A stretch of DNA of 64,000 nt from Paenibacillus sp. DCT19 (GTDB lineage Bacteria > Bacillota > Bacilli > Paenibacillales > Paenibacillaceae): assembly GCF_003268635.1 (NCBI RefSeq), contig NZ_CP029639.1, forward strand, positions 5,219,501 to 5,283,500, written 5' to 3'. The position numbers and the translations under genes were made by a program. The notes under the pieces were generated by a model that saw nothing but the letters and a program-made list of their open reading frames with translations, was not told the DNA's origin and did no database searches. Shown piece after piece: positions 36,999-45,920 of this stretch; positions within the stretch are counted from its first letter, which is position 1; every line of letters starts with the position of its first letter.

Positions 36999-37936
36999 AC
37001 CGTTCCCCTCCCTTGCCGGATACGAACATCACTTAGAATATCCTGAAGGGATTGTGCAAACGGAATGAGTGGCTGCCAACCCAGTTTGCGCAGCAGCGAC
37101 AATTGTTCCTCTTCCCCAGCGCCGTCTGGGCCTGAGGTGGCTCCATCCCAGCGCACAGGTACATTTGCACTCGACATCGACAATAACGTATCCGCGATCT
37201 CACCCAGACTACGCTCCGTACCAGAGACAACAGGGTACACCGTACCCGTCGTTCCGTGAACTAACAATGTAGCGTAGGCTCGCACTGCATCACGTACATC
37301 CAGAAAATCACGGGTGTTCTCCCGACCTGAGAGGCGAAAAGCTTCCGTCTTGCCCTCCTGCTCACAGGCAACAATATGACGCGCGAGCAGTGAGCAGATT
37401 CCTGTTGAAGGACCGGCACCGATCAGATTGCCCGGTTCAGCCATCATAATCTGCTGACCAAAAAGAGACATCCACGACAGGGTCACCATCTCCTCCAGAG
37501 CTTTACTAAGGCTATAGGGATGCGGAGGCTGAGGGACTTTACCTGGTTCTGGTGTGTATTTTAATCGTGAGCCTACAATGACCGTTCTTGCAGCAGGACA
37601 GCTGCGCAGTGCATCCAGCAAATACAGCACCGCCATGACATTCGTCTCCAGTACAAGCAGCGGATCAGCCCATGAATCTGGCACGGAATTTTTACCTGCG
37701 AGATGCAGCACATAATCAGGCTGCACCTCGTCAATTAACTCACGAACTTGGTCTTTGTCATTCAGGTCACAGACGTGCACATGTGTACCCTTAGTGAACG
37801 TATAAACATTCTCACGTCTAACGACTGCGGCGACCTCTGCACCAACGGCTTGAAAAAACGCTACAGCATGTCGTCCGGTAAAACCTGAGGCACCTGTAAT
37901 GAGCACCTTCTTGCCTGTTAGCTCTGCTCCATCCAT
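36995..37936 (-). CDS. NAD-dependent epimerase/dehydratase (RMD-like SDR)
   Basis: A 313-aa extended short-chain dehydrogenase. The cofactor loop GASGFTGRHAV is at residues 15-25, LHLAGKNSVPDSW follows near 80, and the catalytic YSLSK lies near 140. The pattern is that of GDP-4-keto-6-deoxy-mannose reductases and related 4,6-dehydratases. It overlaps its upstream neighbour by 19 bp and the downstream GT2 by 4 bp. The substrate is a nucleotide sugar, but which one is not decidable from sequence. Confidence 0.8.
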   Translation of the reverse strand: MDGAELTGKKVLITGASGFTGRHAVAFFQAVGAEVAAVVRRENVYTFTKGTHVHVCDLNDKDQVRELIDEVQPDYVLHLAGKNSVPDSWADPLLVLETNVMAVLYLLDALRSCPAARTVIVGSRLKYTPEPGKVPQPPHPYSLSKALEEMVTLSWMSLFGQQIMMAEPGNLIGAGPSTGICSLLARHIVACEQEGKTEAFRLSGRENTRDFLDVRDAVRAYATLLVHGTTGTVYPVVSGTERSLGEIADTLLSMSSANVPVRWDGATSGPDGAGEEEQLSLLRKLGWQPLIPFAQSLQDILSDVRIRQGRGTV

Positions 37937-38745
37937 AATGCCAGCTCCTTCAGCATTGTAGAATACTCCGGAAGGTCTGTCTTCACATCCACTCGTGTTG
38001 ATACAAGCGTGCGATCCTGCACCATACGATCATCGGGGACAATGACGACATCCTCCTTGTTCCAGATCTGCTTCAATAATACGAGCAGATCATGCTTGCT
38101 TAGTGGATGTGGATGGGCAAGATGGATCAATCCGCTGACAGGTGAAGCGAGATAATGATCTACCCATTTCGCCAGCTCAAGGGTTGTAACCCCGTTCCAT
38201 AACACACGGGTATATCCACCAACCTCCCCCGTGCTGGACATGAACCAGTTCATTAAACCAATGCCGCCCTTCCGGATTTCGGGACCAATAATAGATGTTC
38301 GGATGGTCAGATGTCCTGAATCCTGAATTTCACCCAATGCCTTCGTGATCGCATAAGAAGAGGTGCCATCCGTAACATCCGACTCGGTATAACCTCCACG
38401 GTCTCCACTGAACACACAGTCTGTGCTGATATGGATGAGCCGTGCACCAATCGTATCTGCGACCCGGCGTAGACGGTGTGGAAGAAAACCATTAATATGA
38501 TAAGCATTGATTTTGTCTACATCCGCAAAACTGTTCAACACACCCACAGCGTTCACAATTACATCAGGGTGCACAGCTTCCACCAAACGATCCACCATGA
38601 AACTATCGTTTACATCCAGTAACAGTCCATTAGGATCAGAAGCATCCCGAGTGGTATAAAACACACTGTGCACACCTTGACGGCGGAAATAGTCGACCAT
38701 CACATGGCCGGCCATTCCGTTTCCCCCAAGTATCAGCAACTTCAT
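37918..38745 (-). CDS. RmlD-like nucleotide-sugar reductase
   Basis: A 275-aa SDR of the RmlD type. The N-terminal loop is LGGNGMAGHVMVDYF, then VNAVGVLNSFADVD and ISTDCVFSGDRGGYTESD, with YAITKALGE as the catalytic YxxxK. It lacks the C-terminal cupin domain of CapF/WbjC, so with the 4,6-dehydratase upstream it better fits a 4-keto reductase such as WbvR of the UDP-L-RhaNAc/QuiNAc pathway. Its start overlaps the upstream stop by 4 bp. Confidence 0.78.
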   Translation of the reverse strand: MKLLILGGNGMAGHVMVDYFRRQGVHSVFYTTRDASDPNGLLLDVNDSFMVDRLVEAVHPDVIVNAVGVLNSFADVDKINAYHINGFLPHRLRRVADTIGARLIHISTDCVFSGDRGGYTESDVTDGTSSYAITKALGEIQDSGHLTIRTSIIGPEIRKGGIGLMNWFMSSTGEVGGYTRVLWNGVTTLELAKWVDHYLASPVSGLIHLAHPHPLSKHDLLVLLKQIWNKEDVVIVPDDRMVQDRTLVSTRVDVKTDLPEYSTMLKELALWMEQS

Positions 38746-39728
38746 GACAAGAATCCTCCGCGCTTGAGGATTTCACGAATCTCCTCTTTGGTCATCAATT
38801 GGTGTTCGGAACTAAAACTACTGAAGGAGACCGGAGGGCAGTCGGTGTAATGCTCCTTGAGCCCTGGAATACCGAGCGTAGGCAGAATAACTAAATACTG
38901 CTCGTCGTAGACAACCGTAGTCATACTTTCGAACTCGCTCATCAGAATTTCATGAATCTTCTCGCCTGGGCGGGTGCCACGCTCTACAATGCCAACATTC
39001 TCAACACCTGAATCTTCAATCAATACCTCAGCGAGATCCACAATTTTGCAGGTAGGCATCGTCATGACAAATATTTCGCCACCCACGCTTTCCACCGAAG
39101 CCTTGAACAATAAAGTGATCGCATCTTTCAGCGTCAGGAAGAAACGTGTCATGTTCATATCGGTAATCGATACCTGGCCCTTTTGACGGATCTGATTCTT
39201 GAACAGGTGGACAACGCTCCCATTGGTGCCAAGCACGTTGCCTCCCCGTACCGTGACGAAGCGTGTGTTGCTGTGCAGCAGATTGGCATAAACAATTAAT
39301 TTTTCACCGATGGCCTTTGTCATTCCATAGAAATTCGATGGGTTGGCTGCCTTGTCGGTTGAAATATAAATGACCTTTTCCACCTTGTTCTCAATGGCCG
39401 CTTCAATCACATTCTGGGTACCGATCACATTGGTCTTCAACGCTTCATACGGCTGATCCTCACATACCGGAACATGCTTGAGTGCAGCCAAGTGAAACAC
39501 ATAGTCCACCTGCTGGCATGCCGCAGTTAGTGCTTCTTTGTCACGAATATCACCGATGCGGAAATGCAGACGAGGATCTTCGAAATCACGGCTCATCGCC
39601 ACTTGGCTTGATTCATTGCGTGAGTACACAATAATTTCTTTGGGTTGCTGAGGCAGCAGTTGAGCTACAAGTTCATAACCCCATGATCCAGTACCGCCAG
39701 TCACGAGTATACGCTTATTTTCAAACAT
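38742..39728 (-). CDS. UDP-N-acetylglucosamine 4,6-dehydratase, CapE/WbjB-like
   Basis: A 328-aa soluble polysaccharide-biosynthesis SDR. The NAD loop is TGGTGSWGYELVAQ. HLAALKHVPVCEDQP and the STDKAANPSNFYGMTKAIGE block, with the altered catalytic site, are typical of inverting (C5-epimerising) UDP-GlcNAc 4,6-dehydratases. I start at ATG 39728, where GGAGGGAAAATGC precedes it and which gives the standard MFENKRILVTG start; the longer frame to 39809 overlaps the 2-epimerase gene deeply. It should make UDP-2-acetamido-2,6-dideoxy-L-4-ketohexose for the next enzymes. Confidence 0.87.
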   Translation of the reverse strand: MFENKRILVTGGTGSWGYELVAQLLPQQPKEIIVYSRNESSQVAMSRDFEDPRLHFRIGDIRDKEALTAACQQVDYVFHLAALKHVPVCEDQPYEALKTNVIGTQNVIEAAIENKVEKVIYISTDKAANPSNFYGMTKAIGEKLIVYANLLHSNTRFVTVRGGNVLGTNGSVVHLFKNQIRQKGQVSITDMNMTRFFLTLKDAITLLFKASVESVGGEIFVMTMPTCKIVDLAEVLIEDSGVENVGIVERGTRPGEKIHEILMSEFESMTTVVYDEQYLVILPTLGIPGLKEHYTDCPPVSFSSFSSEHQLMTKEEIREILKRGGFLS

Positions 39729-40812
39729 GCATTTTCCCTCCAAGCAGAAATTTGACCACTTTACTGGATACATCTGTAGCCTTGTAACCTTGCGGGCACT
39801 CCCAATCATTGGATAGCTCCGTCATCACCTTCACACAATCTGCAATGCGCGCAGCATCCAGCCCAGACACCACATTACTGCCACAGTCCAACGTCTCAGG
39901 ACGTTCTGTTGTCCGTCGCATCGTTACCGTTGGAACCCCCATAATGCAGCACTCCTCTTGCACAGTACCGCTATCCGTAAGTGCGAGGCGGGCATGACGT
40001 TCCAGCAGCACGAAGTCAAAGAATCCGAACGGCTCATGAAATTCCACTAATGGATTCATCTCCAACTGCAGATGCTCTGCAATCCGGATGGCAGTTCGTG
40101 GATGGATGCTACAGATTACCCGGAGGCCATACGTTTCAGCAACATGATTCAAGCCCTTCATAATTTCCAATAAATGCGGTGGATGATCTACGTTCTCAGC
40201 CCGGTGTGCTGTAACAAGAAAATATTGTCCGGACTTCAGCTTTAATTTCCGCAAAATTTTACTGGCATCTACCTGCGCTTTATAATGCAGCATCACTTCG
40301 TAAATCGGATTGCCTGTCAGTACGATTCGCCGACTGGGCACGCCTTCACTGACCAGATGTTTTTTGCTCTGTTCGGTATAAGGCATATTTATTGTGGATA
40401 TCGCATCAATGACGCGACGATTTTTCTCCTCTGGTACGTCCAGATCAAAGCAGCGGTTACCTGCTTCCATATGAATGACGGGAATCCCCATACGTTCTGC
40501 CAACACAGCACAGAGCGCACTATTGGTGTCACCAAGCAGCAACACTTTATCTGGCTTCTCTTGCAGCAAGATGTCTTCCATTTGAGAGAACATGGAGGAT
40601 AATTGTCGACCTAAAGAGGCCGCCTCATCCTGAAGCACATAGTCTGGAGCACGCAGACCCATCTCTTTGAAAAAAAGACCACTCAGACTCTCCGTGAAGT
40701 TCTGTCCTGTGTGCACCAGAATGTGCTTGGATGCGTACTGATCCAGCTTGGAAATGATCAGGCTGAGCCGAATAATCTCAGGTCTCGTGCCCAGCACAGT
40801 CATGATCTTCAT
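39721..40812 (-). CDS. UDP-GlcNAc 2-epimerase family, non-hydrolysing (WecB/CapG-like)
   Basis: A GT-B-fold epimerase of about 363 aa acting on C2 of UDP-N-acetylhexosamines. It shows MTVLGTRPEIIRLS, GDTNSALCAVLAERM, HMEAGNRC, and the late DSGTVQEECCIMGVPTVTMR, which supply the UDP-binding and catalytic acid residues. Two starts compete: ATG 40812 has AGGG 6 nt upstream and gives MKIMTVLG; ATG 40830 overlaps the previous stop (ATGA). I chose 40812. Next to CapE-like and RmlD-like enzymes it most likely performs the last step to a UDP-N-acetyl-L-sugar. Confidence 0.86.
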   Translation of the reverse strand: MKIMTVLGTRPEIIRLSLIISKLDQYASKHILVHTGQNFTESLSGLFFKEMGLRAPDYVLQDEAASLGRQLSSMFSQMEDILLQEKPDKVLLLGDTNSALCAVLAERMGIPVIHMEAGNRCFDLDVPEEKNRRVIDAISTINMPYTEQSKKHLVSEGVPSRRIVLTGNPIYEVMLHYKAQVDASKILRKLKLKSGQYFLVTAHRAENVDHPPHLLEIMKGLNHVAETYGLRVICSIHPRTAIRIAEHLQLEMNPLVEFHEPFGFFDFVLLERHARLALTDSGTVQEECCIMGVPTVTMRRTTERPETLDCGSNVVSGLDAARIADCVKVMTELSNDWECPQGYKATDVSSKVVKFLLGGKMHV

Positions 40813-40826
40813 CGTAATCCCTGCCT

Positions 40827-42458
40827 TCATCGTGTATTCGACATGCTACGGCGAACCCGGCTCCCCCTTGCCTTGGCAAGACCACGTTTGCGAACAGCCG
40901 ATGATTTTTTGTGCGAAAGATGCTTCTTCTTCTGACCGATTTTTCTTTTGCGTTTGCCTGATCCTTTGCTACGCTTGGAGGCATCCCGCACTCTTGAGTG
41001 ATCTAGAGCCTGTCGTAGACTGCGACCTGTGCGATTCCGGGCTGTTTTCCTTTTTCTCGTTCTTAAGTCTCCAGGCTCCGTAGCTTTCTGCATGGGTTCA
41101 TGAGATCCAATTGCCAGTGGGGGCAGTGAAGATAGCGGCAAGGTATGGATCACAGAAAGTGGGAATACACATGCTCGAATTGCATCCGGTCTCATCATGA
41201 GCACAGTGCGCAGTTCTCCTTCTCCCCATGCGTATACCGGTCCGTTCGGCGGCTGAATGTAGGGGAACCATGCAGGAAAACGAATGAGCCACTGTGTCAC
41301 CATCGTATGCATCTCAGTCCTATAGGTTGCGATGCCGTACAATCGTTCCGCTTCTGTCCGGTTCCGCCAACCGACATCGGATGCAAGTTCCGAATCATTT
41401 AGTAGTGTGGTTGCCAAAACGGCTAGCGCTTTGCTATCTCCAGGCGGAGCCAGAAATTCTCCACTTCCCACCGTTTCTAATAATTCGGAAAGACCACCCT
41501 GAGCAAACGCGATAACTGGCTTGGCGAAATACATTCCCTCCAGGGCAGTCATGCCAAAGCCTTCTTTAACCATGCTTGGAATCACTACAATATCCATTGC
41601 TGTATAGGCCAGCGATACATTTTCCTCAAATGTGGTGAAGGTAAATCTTCGATAATAGCCTGATTTTTTCACCCGGGTTACGCATTCGTCATAATACTTT
41701 TTGTCCGATGGCGTACCGATGATCCAAAATCGGGCACGCGGATGGGTTTCACACAATTGCAACGCCATCTCAACAAAGGGCTTCAGCCCCTTGGCATCAT
41801 AAATAAAAGAAGAAATGTAGCCAATACAGTTCTGGAAAGGCTTGATCCCCAGTTCCTTCCGCTTCCGCTCACGCAAATGCAGCCAGCGATCAGGATCAGG
41901 TAAACCCGGATCCCATGTTGGAGGCAAGATGGTTAGCTTGTCGCCCATTCCCGCTTGTTTAAACGGTGCTCCAGCTGTTTCAGATATACCAATGATCCAG
42001 TCCGAATACCGACCAATCATCTGCACAGCCTCATTGATGTGGTCATTGGACTGTATGATTTCGGTGATTTTCCAGATGACCGGAATCTGCAATGATTTGG
42101 CAGCGACGGCAGGCATCACATTCACACACGTATTGGTCAGCACCAGGTCAGGCGCGGACTCCCTTAATAGGGAGAGCGCCTCCTGATAAGCAGGGCTTTG
42201 ACGAAGCAGCTCTGCATCGTTTGCAATGCCGTGATATGGGGTATAGACACCGTGCAGCATGGGAAGAAAACAGACTTTCACCGGAATATCGAACCTCCGT
42301 GCGAGCCCTGCAAGCTTCCCTTCCTGAGGGACAACTAGCATACAATCGAAGATCGCACCCATTTCCCTCATAAAATGCAGTAACAGCTTCTCCGCCCCGG
42401 TAATACTGCGGGTATTACACACATGGGAAAACAACATTAGTTTAGGTTTAGTTGCCAT
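40827..42458 (-). CDS. Glycosyltransferase family 4 with histone-like C-terminal tail
   Basis: A 543-aa protein. Residues 1-400 are a GT-B enzyme (SITGAEKLLLHFM acceptor loop; GYISSFIYDAKGLKPFVEMAL; EGFGMTALEGMYFAKPVIAF). After a 60-residue linker the last 75 residues are very rich in Lys and Arg (RKRKTARNRTGR; GKRKRKIGQKKKHLSHKK), resembling a histone H1 tail. A start choice is awkward: GGAGG at 42507-42503 overlaps the first in-frame GTG (42503), while the natural ATG 42458 is 44 nt away across a hairpin. A 12-codon frame in the leader overlaps this ATG. The tail would bind an anionic surface such as nucleic acid, teichoic acid or the spore layer. Confidence 0.8.
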   Translation of the reverse strand: MATKPKLMLFSHVCNTRSITGAEKLLLHFMREMGAIFDCMLVVPQEGKLAGLARRFDIPVKVCFLPMLHGVYTPYHGIANDAELLRQSPAYQEALSLLRESAPDLVLTNTCVNVMPAVAAKSLQIPVIWKITEIIQSNDHINEAVQMIGRYSDWIIGISETAGAPFKQAGMGDKLTILPPTWDPGLPDPDRWLHLRERKRKELGIKPFQNCIGYISSFIYDAKGLKPFVEMALQLCETHPRARFWIIGTPSDKKYYDECVTRVKKSGYYRRFTFTTFEENVSLAYTAMDIVVIPSMVKEGFGMTALEGMYFAKPVIAFAQGGLSELLETVGSGEFLAPPGDSKALAVLATTLLNDSELASDVGWRNRTEAERLYGIATYRTEMHTMVTQWLIRFPAWFPYIQPPNGPVYAWGEGELRTVLMMRPDAIRACVFPLSVIHTLPLSSLPPLAIGSHEPMQKATEPGDLRTRKRKTARNRTGRSLRQALDHSRVRDASKRSKGSGKRKRKIGQKKKHLSHKKSSAVRKRGLAKARGSRVRRSMSNTR

Positions 42459-42521
42459 AGCCGCACGGAGCGCCGTATGCGAGCATACGGGTTCTGTGCA
42501 CACCTCCTTCCGGCTATAAAG

Positions 42522-43661
42522 TTAAGGAAAGATAATACTGAGCATTTCATTGATTCTTTTGCCGTAGGTGTGATCCTTGAGCGTACGTTCCAAGCCTCGA
42601 AGAGCAATTTCACGCCGCTCTTTCTCATGAGCGAGATAGTACTCTACTTTTTCGAGCAACTCCTGAGGAGAAGAATATGTCTCGATCTCTACACCTGGTT
42701 TGTAGAAGCGAGCAAGATCGTCACGTGCATCCGTAAGCTGTAGGGTTGCGGATGCCGAAATCTCGAAGGTTCTTGGATTCGGAGAAGCAGGTGGAATTTT
42801 GAGATGGTTGTTGTTCACTGAATCATCCTCGTGAGAACGGTGCAGGTTAATTACGATTTTGGTGCCGTTGTATACATCATTGGTTTCCTGCGGAGTCATC
42901 CAACGGCCAAGTTCGATTTTCTCGCCATAGGACGTGTAGTCGGGCAGACGATCCCACCAAATTCCGTTAAATACCGTTTGGTGTGTCATCAGCTGTGCCA
43001 TGATTGGATTGAAGAAGTAAACCCGGTTCCAATATGCCGAGCCAATAAAGCTAACCTCGCGATGTAATGGCGAAGGTGTCGTGATGGGGAAGTAATGATT
43101 CGTGAATGCGGCAAAGGGCAGATAATGCACAGAAGCACAGCCGCTTTGTCGGTAAAGGTCAACGCAATTGAGTTCCAGTGTGAATATATGGTCAAAATGT
43201 TTTACAGACTCAAGCGTCATATCCGTGTAGTAAGGATCATCGGTAAGCCAGATCGCTGTCGGTATTCCTGCTTGACGAATGGCATCAATATGCTCCATCG
43301 GAATATCCATTCCATCCAGTACAAGCACCAGATCAGGGCGCGATTGCAGGGCAATCTCAGACACTGGCTGACGTGGGTCGGTTAATGTGACTTGAGACAC
43401 CATGCTTTGGAGTGTAGCCATGATGGCTTCATCTAATGGTGAATATGGGAATCCTTTGCCTGAAGATACGTACAGGACATGAATTGGACGAAATGGCAGT
43501 GGCTCCTGCGCACAATTGACAATATAGTTGGCACGACCACGCAGGTATCCCTCTTCCTTCCCCGCATCGTATCCGGCATGCTGTCCATTCTTGCGAGCCT
43601 GATCTGCCAAACTAAGCACAGGCGCATGAAATTGCTTGTTCTTTCTGTGTTTGATAGACAT
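42522..43661 (-). CDS. CgeB family spore glycosyltransferase (copy 1)
   Basis: A 379-aa CgeB-like protein. The first 55 residues are a tail with a lysine-rich start (SIKHRKNK) and the motif AGYDAGKEEGYLRG. The Glyco_trans_1_2 C-terminal part carries the block NPRTFEISASATLQLTDARDDL. AAGGAG precedes the ATG at 43661, which I prefer to the longer frame to 43775. In B. subtilis CgeB is a mother-cell enzyme that glycosylates the spore crust. It is a tandem paralogue of the 43827-44921 gene, separated by a repeat element. Confidence 0.87.
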   Translation of the reverse strand: MSIKHRKNKQFHAPVLSLADQARKNGQHAGYDAGKEEGYLRGRANYIVNCAQEPLPFRPIHVLYVSSGKGFPYSPLDEAIMATLQSMVSQVTLTDPRQPVSEIALQSRPDLVLVLDGMDIPMEHIDAIRQAGIPTAIWLTDDPYYTDMTLESVKHFDHIFTLELNCVDLYRQSGCASVHYLPFAAFTNHYFPITTPSPLHREVSFIGSAYWNRVYFFNPIMAQLMTHQTVFNGIWWDRLPDYTSYGEKIELGRWMTPQETNDVYNGTKIVINLHRSHEDDSVNNNHLKIPPASPNPRTFEISASATLQLTDARDDLARFYKPGVEIETYSSPQELLEKVEYYLAHEKERREIALRGLERTLKDHTYGKRINEMLSIIFP

Positions 43662-43731
43662 ACCGCCACTCCTTCTCATATAAAATGACTTCACCGTAAT
43701 AATTCTCCTCGTATGCGTTGCAAACGTTACA

Positions 43732-43815
43732 TTCGGCTGAATCCCATATTCGATGCTGAGATGCCGCTCGCGCATCTTTCGTAATCAAAAGCGGACTTTT
43801 TGAACAATCTCTTAT
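43732..43815 (-). repeat. Second copy of the MITE-like element, left 85 bp
   Basis: Read on the minus strand this matches 3148-3232 along its length, including cttttgattacgaa and aatatgggattcagccga. The internal stem is GATGC/GCATC here against GGATGCC/GGCATCC in the first copy, with compensating changes. It sits between the two tandem CgeB genes. Confidence 0.75.
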
Positions 43816-43826
43816 TGAGGCTGCAT

Positions 43827-44921
43827 TTACAGATGTCCCAGCAATTGTGCCATACGGTGGGTAAACGTATGCTGGTTCAACGTTGTGAGCAGCCCACGCC
43901 AGGCGATCGCTTCCCGTTCCTTATGGTGCTGGAGGTAATAACCAATTTTGTGCTGAAGCTCGGCTGCTGTCGTGAAGGTTTCAATGTCATAACCTGGCCG
44001 ATAATACCTTGAAAGGTCACTCCGTGCATCCGTAATCTGCATCGTGCCACACGCACTGATCTCGTAAGTGCGTGGATTGATCGACCGGCCTTCCAGATGA
44101 TGTGTATTTCGATTATCCTCGCCGTTCTTGCACGTGCGGTGGACATTGATAACAATTTTGGCACCGTTGTAATAGTCCACTGTTGCTCCAGGATCGAGCC
44201 AGCCTTCACGAATGAATCGACCCAGAATATCCAACCGAGTCAGTCGATTCCATTGACTCCCTGCAATAAATACTTTCTTGTCAGCCAAAAACGGAGCGAG
44301 TTCATCGAACAAGGCAATTCGATTCCAGAATCCCGTACCAATAAAACAAATGTCGTATTGATGCTGTGGTTCGGTACGTCTTGGCTGAAACATGCCCGGA
44401 TTTACCCCAAGTGGCAAATAGATGACACTCCGTGCTCCATGAGCTTGATAAAAGGGAATGGCAGCTTCCTCATGAGTAAACACAACATCATAATGCTGAC
44501 AGATATGAACCGTATCCTCGGTAAAATACGGGTCATCTACGAACCAGATGGCTGTTCGAATGCCAAGTCCGCGTATCCCATCCACTTGCTCCAGATGATC
44601 TGGAGGAAATACATGCAATCCATTCATAACCAACACAACATCAGGTCGATGCTCGCTCGCTTGCTGCAGCATCGTTGCCGCCGATCCGACAACACACTCC
44701 CGAACAGACTGCTGCAGTGCTTCAATGACGCCACCATCAATGGCATCAAATCCCTGTGGGATATACAGCACCTTCATATCACGCTTCGCTGGCTCAACCG
44801 GTTGAACGCGCTCCAACATGGCCTGACAACCGCCGAATCGACGGCCTTCTGCATATCCGCCGCGGTATGCTACCTCCGCTTCGCTGAGCGTGCGGTGTCG
44901 TTTCTTCGCCACATTCTTCAC
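43827..44921 (-). CDS. CgeB family spore glycosyltransferase (copy 2)
   Basis: A 364-aa paralogue of the neighbouring CgeB, with the same order of blocks (TAIWFVDDPYFTEDTVHICQ; GTGFWNRIALFD; NPRTYEISACGTMQITDARSDL). The N-terminus again has a basic stretch (MKNVAKKRHR) and the motif AYRGGYAEGRRFGG. The start is GTG at 44921 with AAGGA about 7 nt upstream. It should transfer sugars onto spore-surface protein or polysaccharide in the mother cell. The 350-bp spacer upstream carries a hairpin and repeat fragment. Confidence 0.87.
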   Translation of the reverse strand: MKNVAKKRHRTLSEAEVAYRGGYAEGRRFGGCQAMLERVQPVEPAKRDMKVLYIPQGFDAIDGGVIEALQQSVRECVVGSAATMLQQASEHRPDVVLVMNGLHVFPPDHLEQVDGIRGLGIRTAIWFVDDPYFTEDTVHICQHYDVVFTHEEAAIPFYQAHGARSVIYLPLGVNPGMFQPRRTEPQHQYDICFIGTGFWNRIALFDELAPFLADKKVFIAGSQWNRLTRLDILGRFIREGWLDPGATVDYYNGAKIVINVHRTCKNGEDNRNTHHLEGRSINPRTYEISACGTMQITDARSDLSRYYRPGYDIETFTTAAELQHKIGYYLQHHKEREAIAWRGLLTTLNQHTFTHRMAQLLGHL

Positions 44922-45095
44922 CCTGTCTTCCTTCAGGAGATGCCTCTTTAGCTTCTCCCCGAGATTGGTGTTCCCTCTAAAGGATATGCCCCGGGGTCAG
45001 ATGCATCATGGACGGGTGTCCTGCAAGGCGCAAAATTGGCGCTTGCCCTCCACATCCGCCTGTACGGGCATGTCCGCTTATGCGGCCAAGCAAAT

Positions 45096-45150
45096 AGCCC
45101 GGGAAGAAAGTTCCTCCCGGGCTAACGGACTTTTTGAACAACCTCTTTTA
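45096..45150. repeat. GC-rich hairpin and dispersed-repeat terminal fragment
   Basis: AGCCCGGGA pairs with TCCCGGGCT at 45096-45123, without a T tract. Directly after it, ggactttttgaacaacctcttt (45128-45149) matches the terminal inverted repeat of the MITE-like element. The rest of the 44922-45274 spacer contains no gene I can support. Confidence 0.55.
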
Positions 45151-45274
45151 GTTCGTTCATGTACTCTGCTTAGGAAATCGAGCATGCATGATAACAGTAT
45201 CCGCATCCTATACGCAGCATTTAATTAGGGTACGTAGAGGAATACGTTCAGTTTTCGCAGTTAAGATGACTCTG

Positions 45275-45619
45275 TTATTGTGCCTTGTAAGCTAACTGAT
45301 GACCGTCCTCGAATCCCTTGGCGAAACCCGCGTTGAATCCCTCGTTGTACGCCTCGGTGTATCCTTGGCTGTACGCGTTGTCCGGGTTTGGATCGGTAGG
45401 GGTAGCCGGGACGAATGGCTGTGCTACTTGTTTCACACTCCGATGCCGGCGTACCACACGTTTCTTTTTTTTAGGCCACGCACTACGTCCTTTGAGGGTG
45501 CGTTTATGCAATACACGTTTACTTTTGAGGGCGCGAAGCTTACGAATTCTGCGCAGACGAGCTCCACGAGCCACGAGTGCACGTTTCGTTCTCAATCCTG
45601 CTTTTTTCTTCTTCAACAT
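45275..45619 (-). CDS. Basic Lys/Arg-rich protein with GY/GF repeat C-terminus, 114 aa
   Basis: An unrecognised small protein. Residues 1-65 are histone-like (MLKKKKAGLRTKR; WPKKKKRVVRRHR); a proline-rich hinge (PATPTDPNPD) follows; the end has a repeated aromatic-glycine pattern (AYSQGYTEAYNEGFNAGF, then GFEDG). The same kind of motif is present in both CgeB N-termini and the same basic composition in the GT4 tail. The frame reaches 45700, but GGAGG lies 9 nt before the ATG at 45619 and that start is taken. Immediately follows the small helical genes. It may bind an acidic polymer or the coat and act as scaffold or glycosylation target. Confidence 0.65.
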   Translation of the reverse strand: MLKKKKAGLRTKRALVARGARLRRIRKLRALKSKRVLHKRTLKGRSAWPKKKKRVVRRHRSVKQVAQPFVPATPTDPNPDNAYSQGYTEAYNEGFNAGFAKGFEDGHQLAYKAQ

Positions 45620-45623
45620 ATCA

Positions 45624-45920
45624 TCATTCCTCCTGTAAATCCCGAACGATGCGGATCGCATAGTCTGGGTGTTTGAGCCAAGGTAATCCCGGCTCGCCAT
45701 ACTGAATACGAGCTAATCGAATTCCTGTCACCATGCGAGACATTTCTTCTTGATAGCGACTTAATAGACGGATGTTCTCGGCAAGATTACGGGCAGATAC
45801 CTCTGAATGAGCAGATACGCTGGCGACGCTATCCAGAATACGAGCCAGCGCCTGCTGACTGTGCGCAATCGATTCAATAAGGGCCAGTTTCGCCTCCTGC
45901 TCACGTCGCAACAGACTCAT
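45624..45920 (-). CDS. Small helical protein (IAHSQQxLARILD family), 98 aa
   Basis: A predicted all-helical protein with the block IAHSQQALARILDS, shared in altered form with the first gene of the run (IAHSHQQLARVLDA). Its ATG overlaps the upstream TGA (ATGA), so translation is coupled. No signal peptide or membrane helix. It precedes the basic protein gene by 4 bp. Family not recognised; a coiled-coil structural or assembly role is likely. Confidence 0.6.
   Translation of the reverse strand: MSLLRREQEAKLALIESIAHSQQALARILDSVASVSAHSEVSARNLAENIRLLSRYQEEMSRMVTGIRLARIQYGEPGLPWLKHPDYAIRIVRDLQEE

Noticed and set aside
44097..44951. A 284-codon plus-strand frame opposite CgeB copy 2
   Set aside because: It is antisense to a clear family member; no ribosome site and no recognisable pattern.
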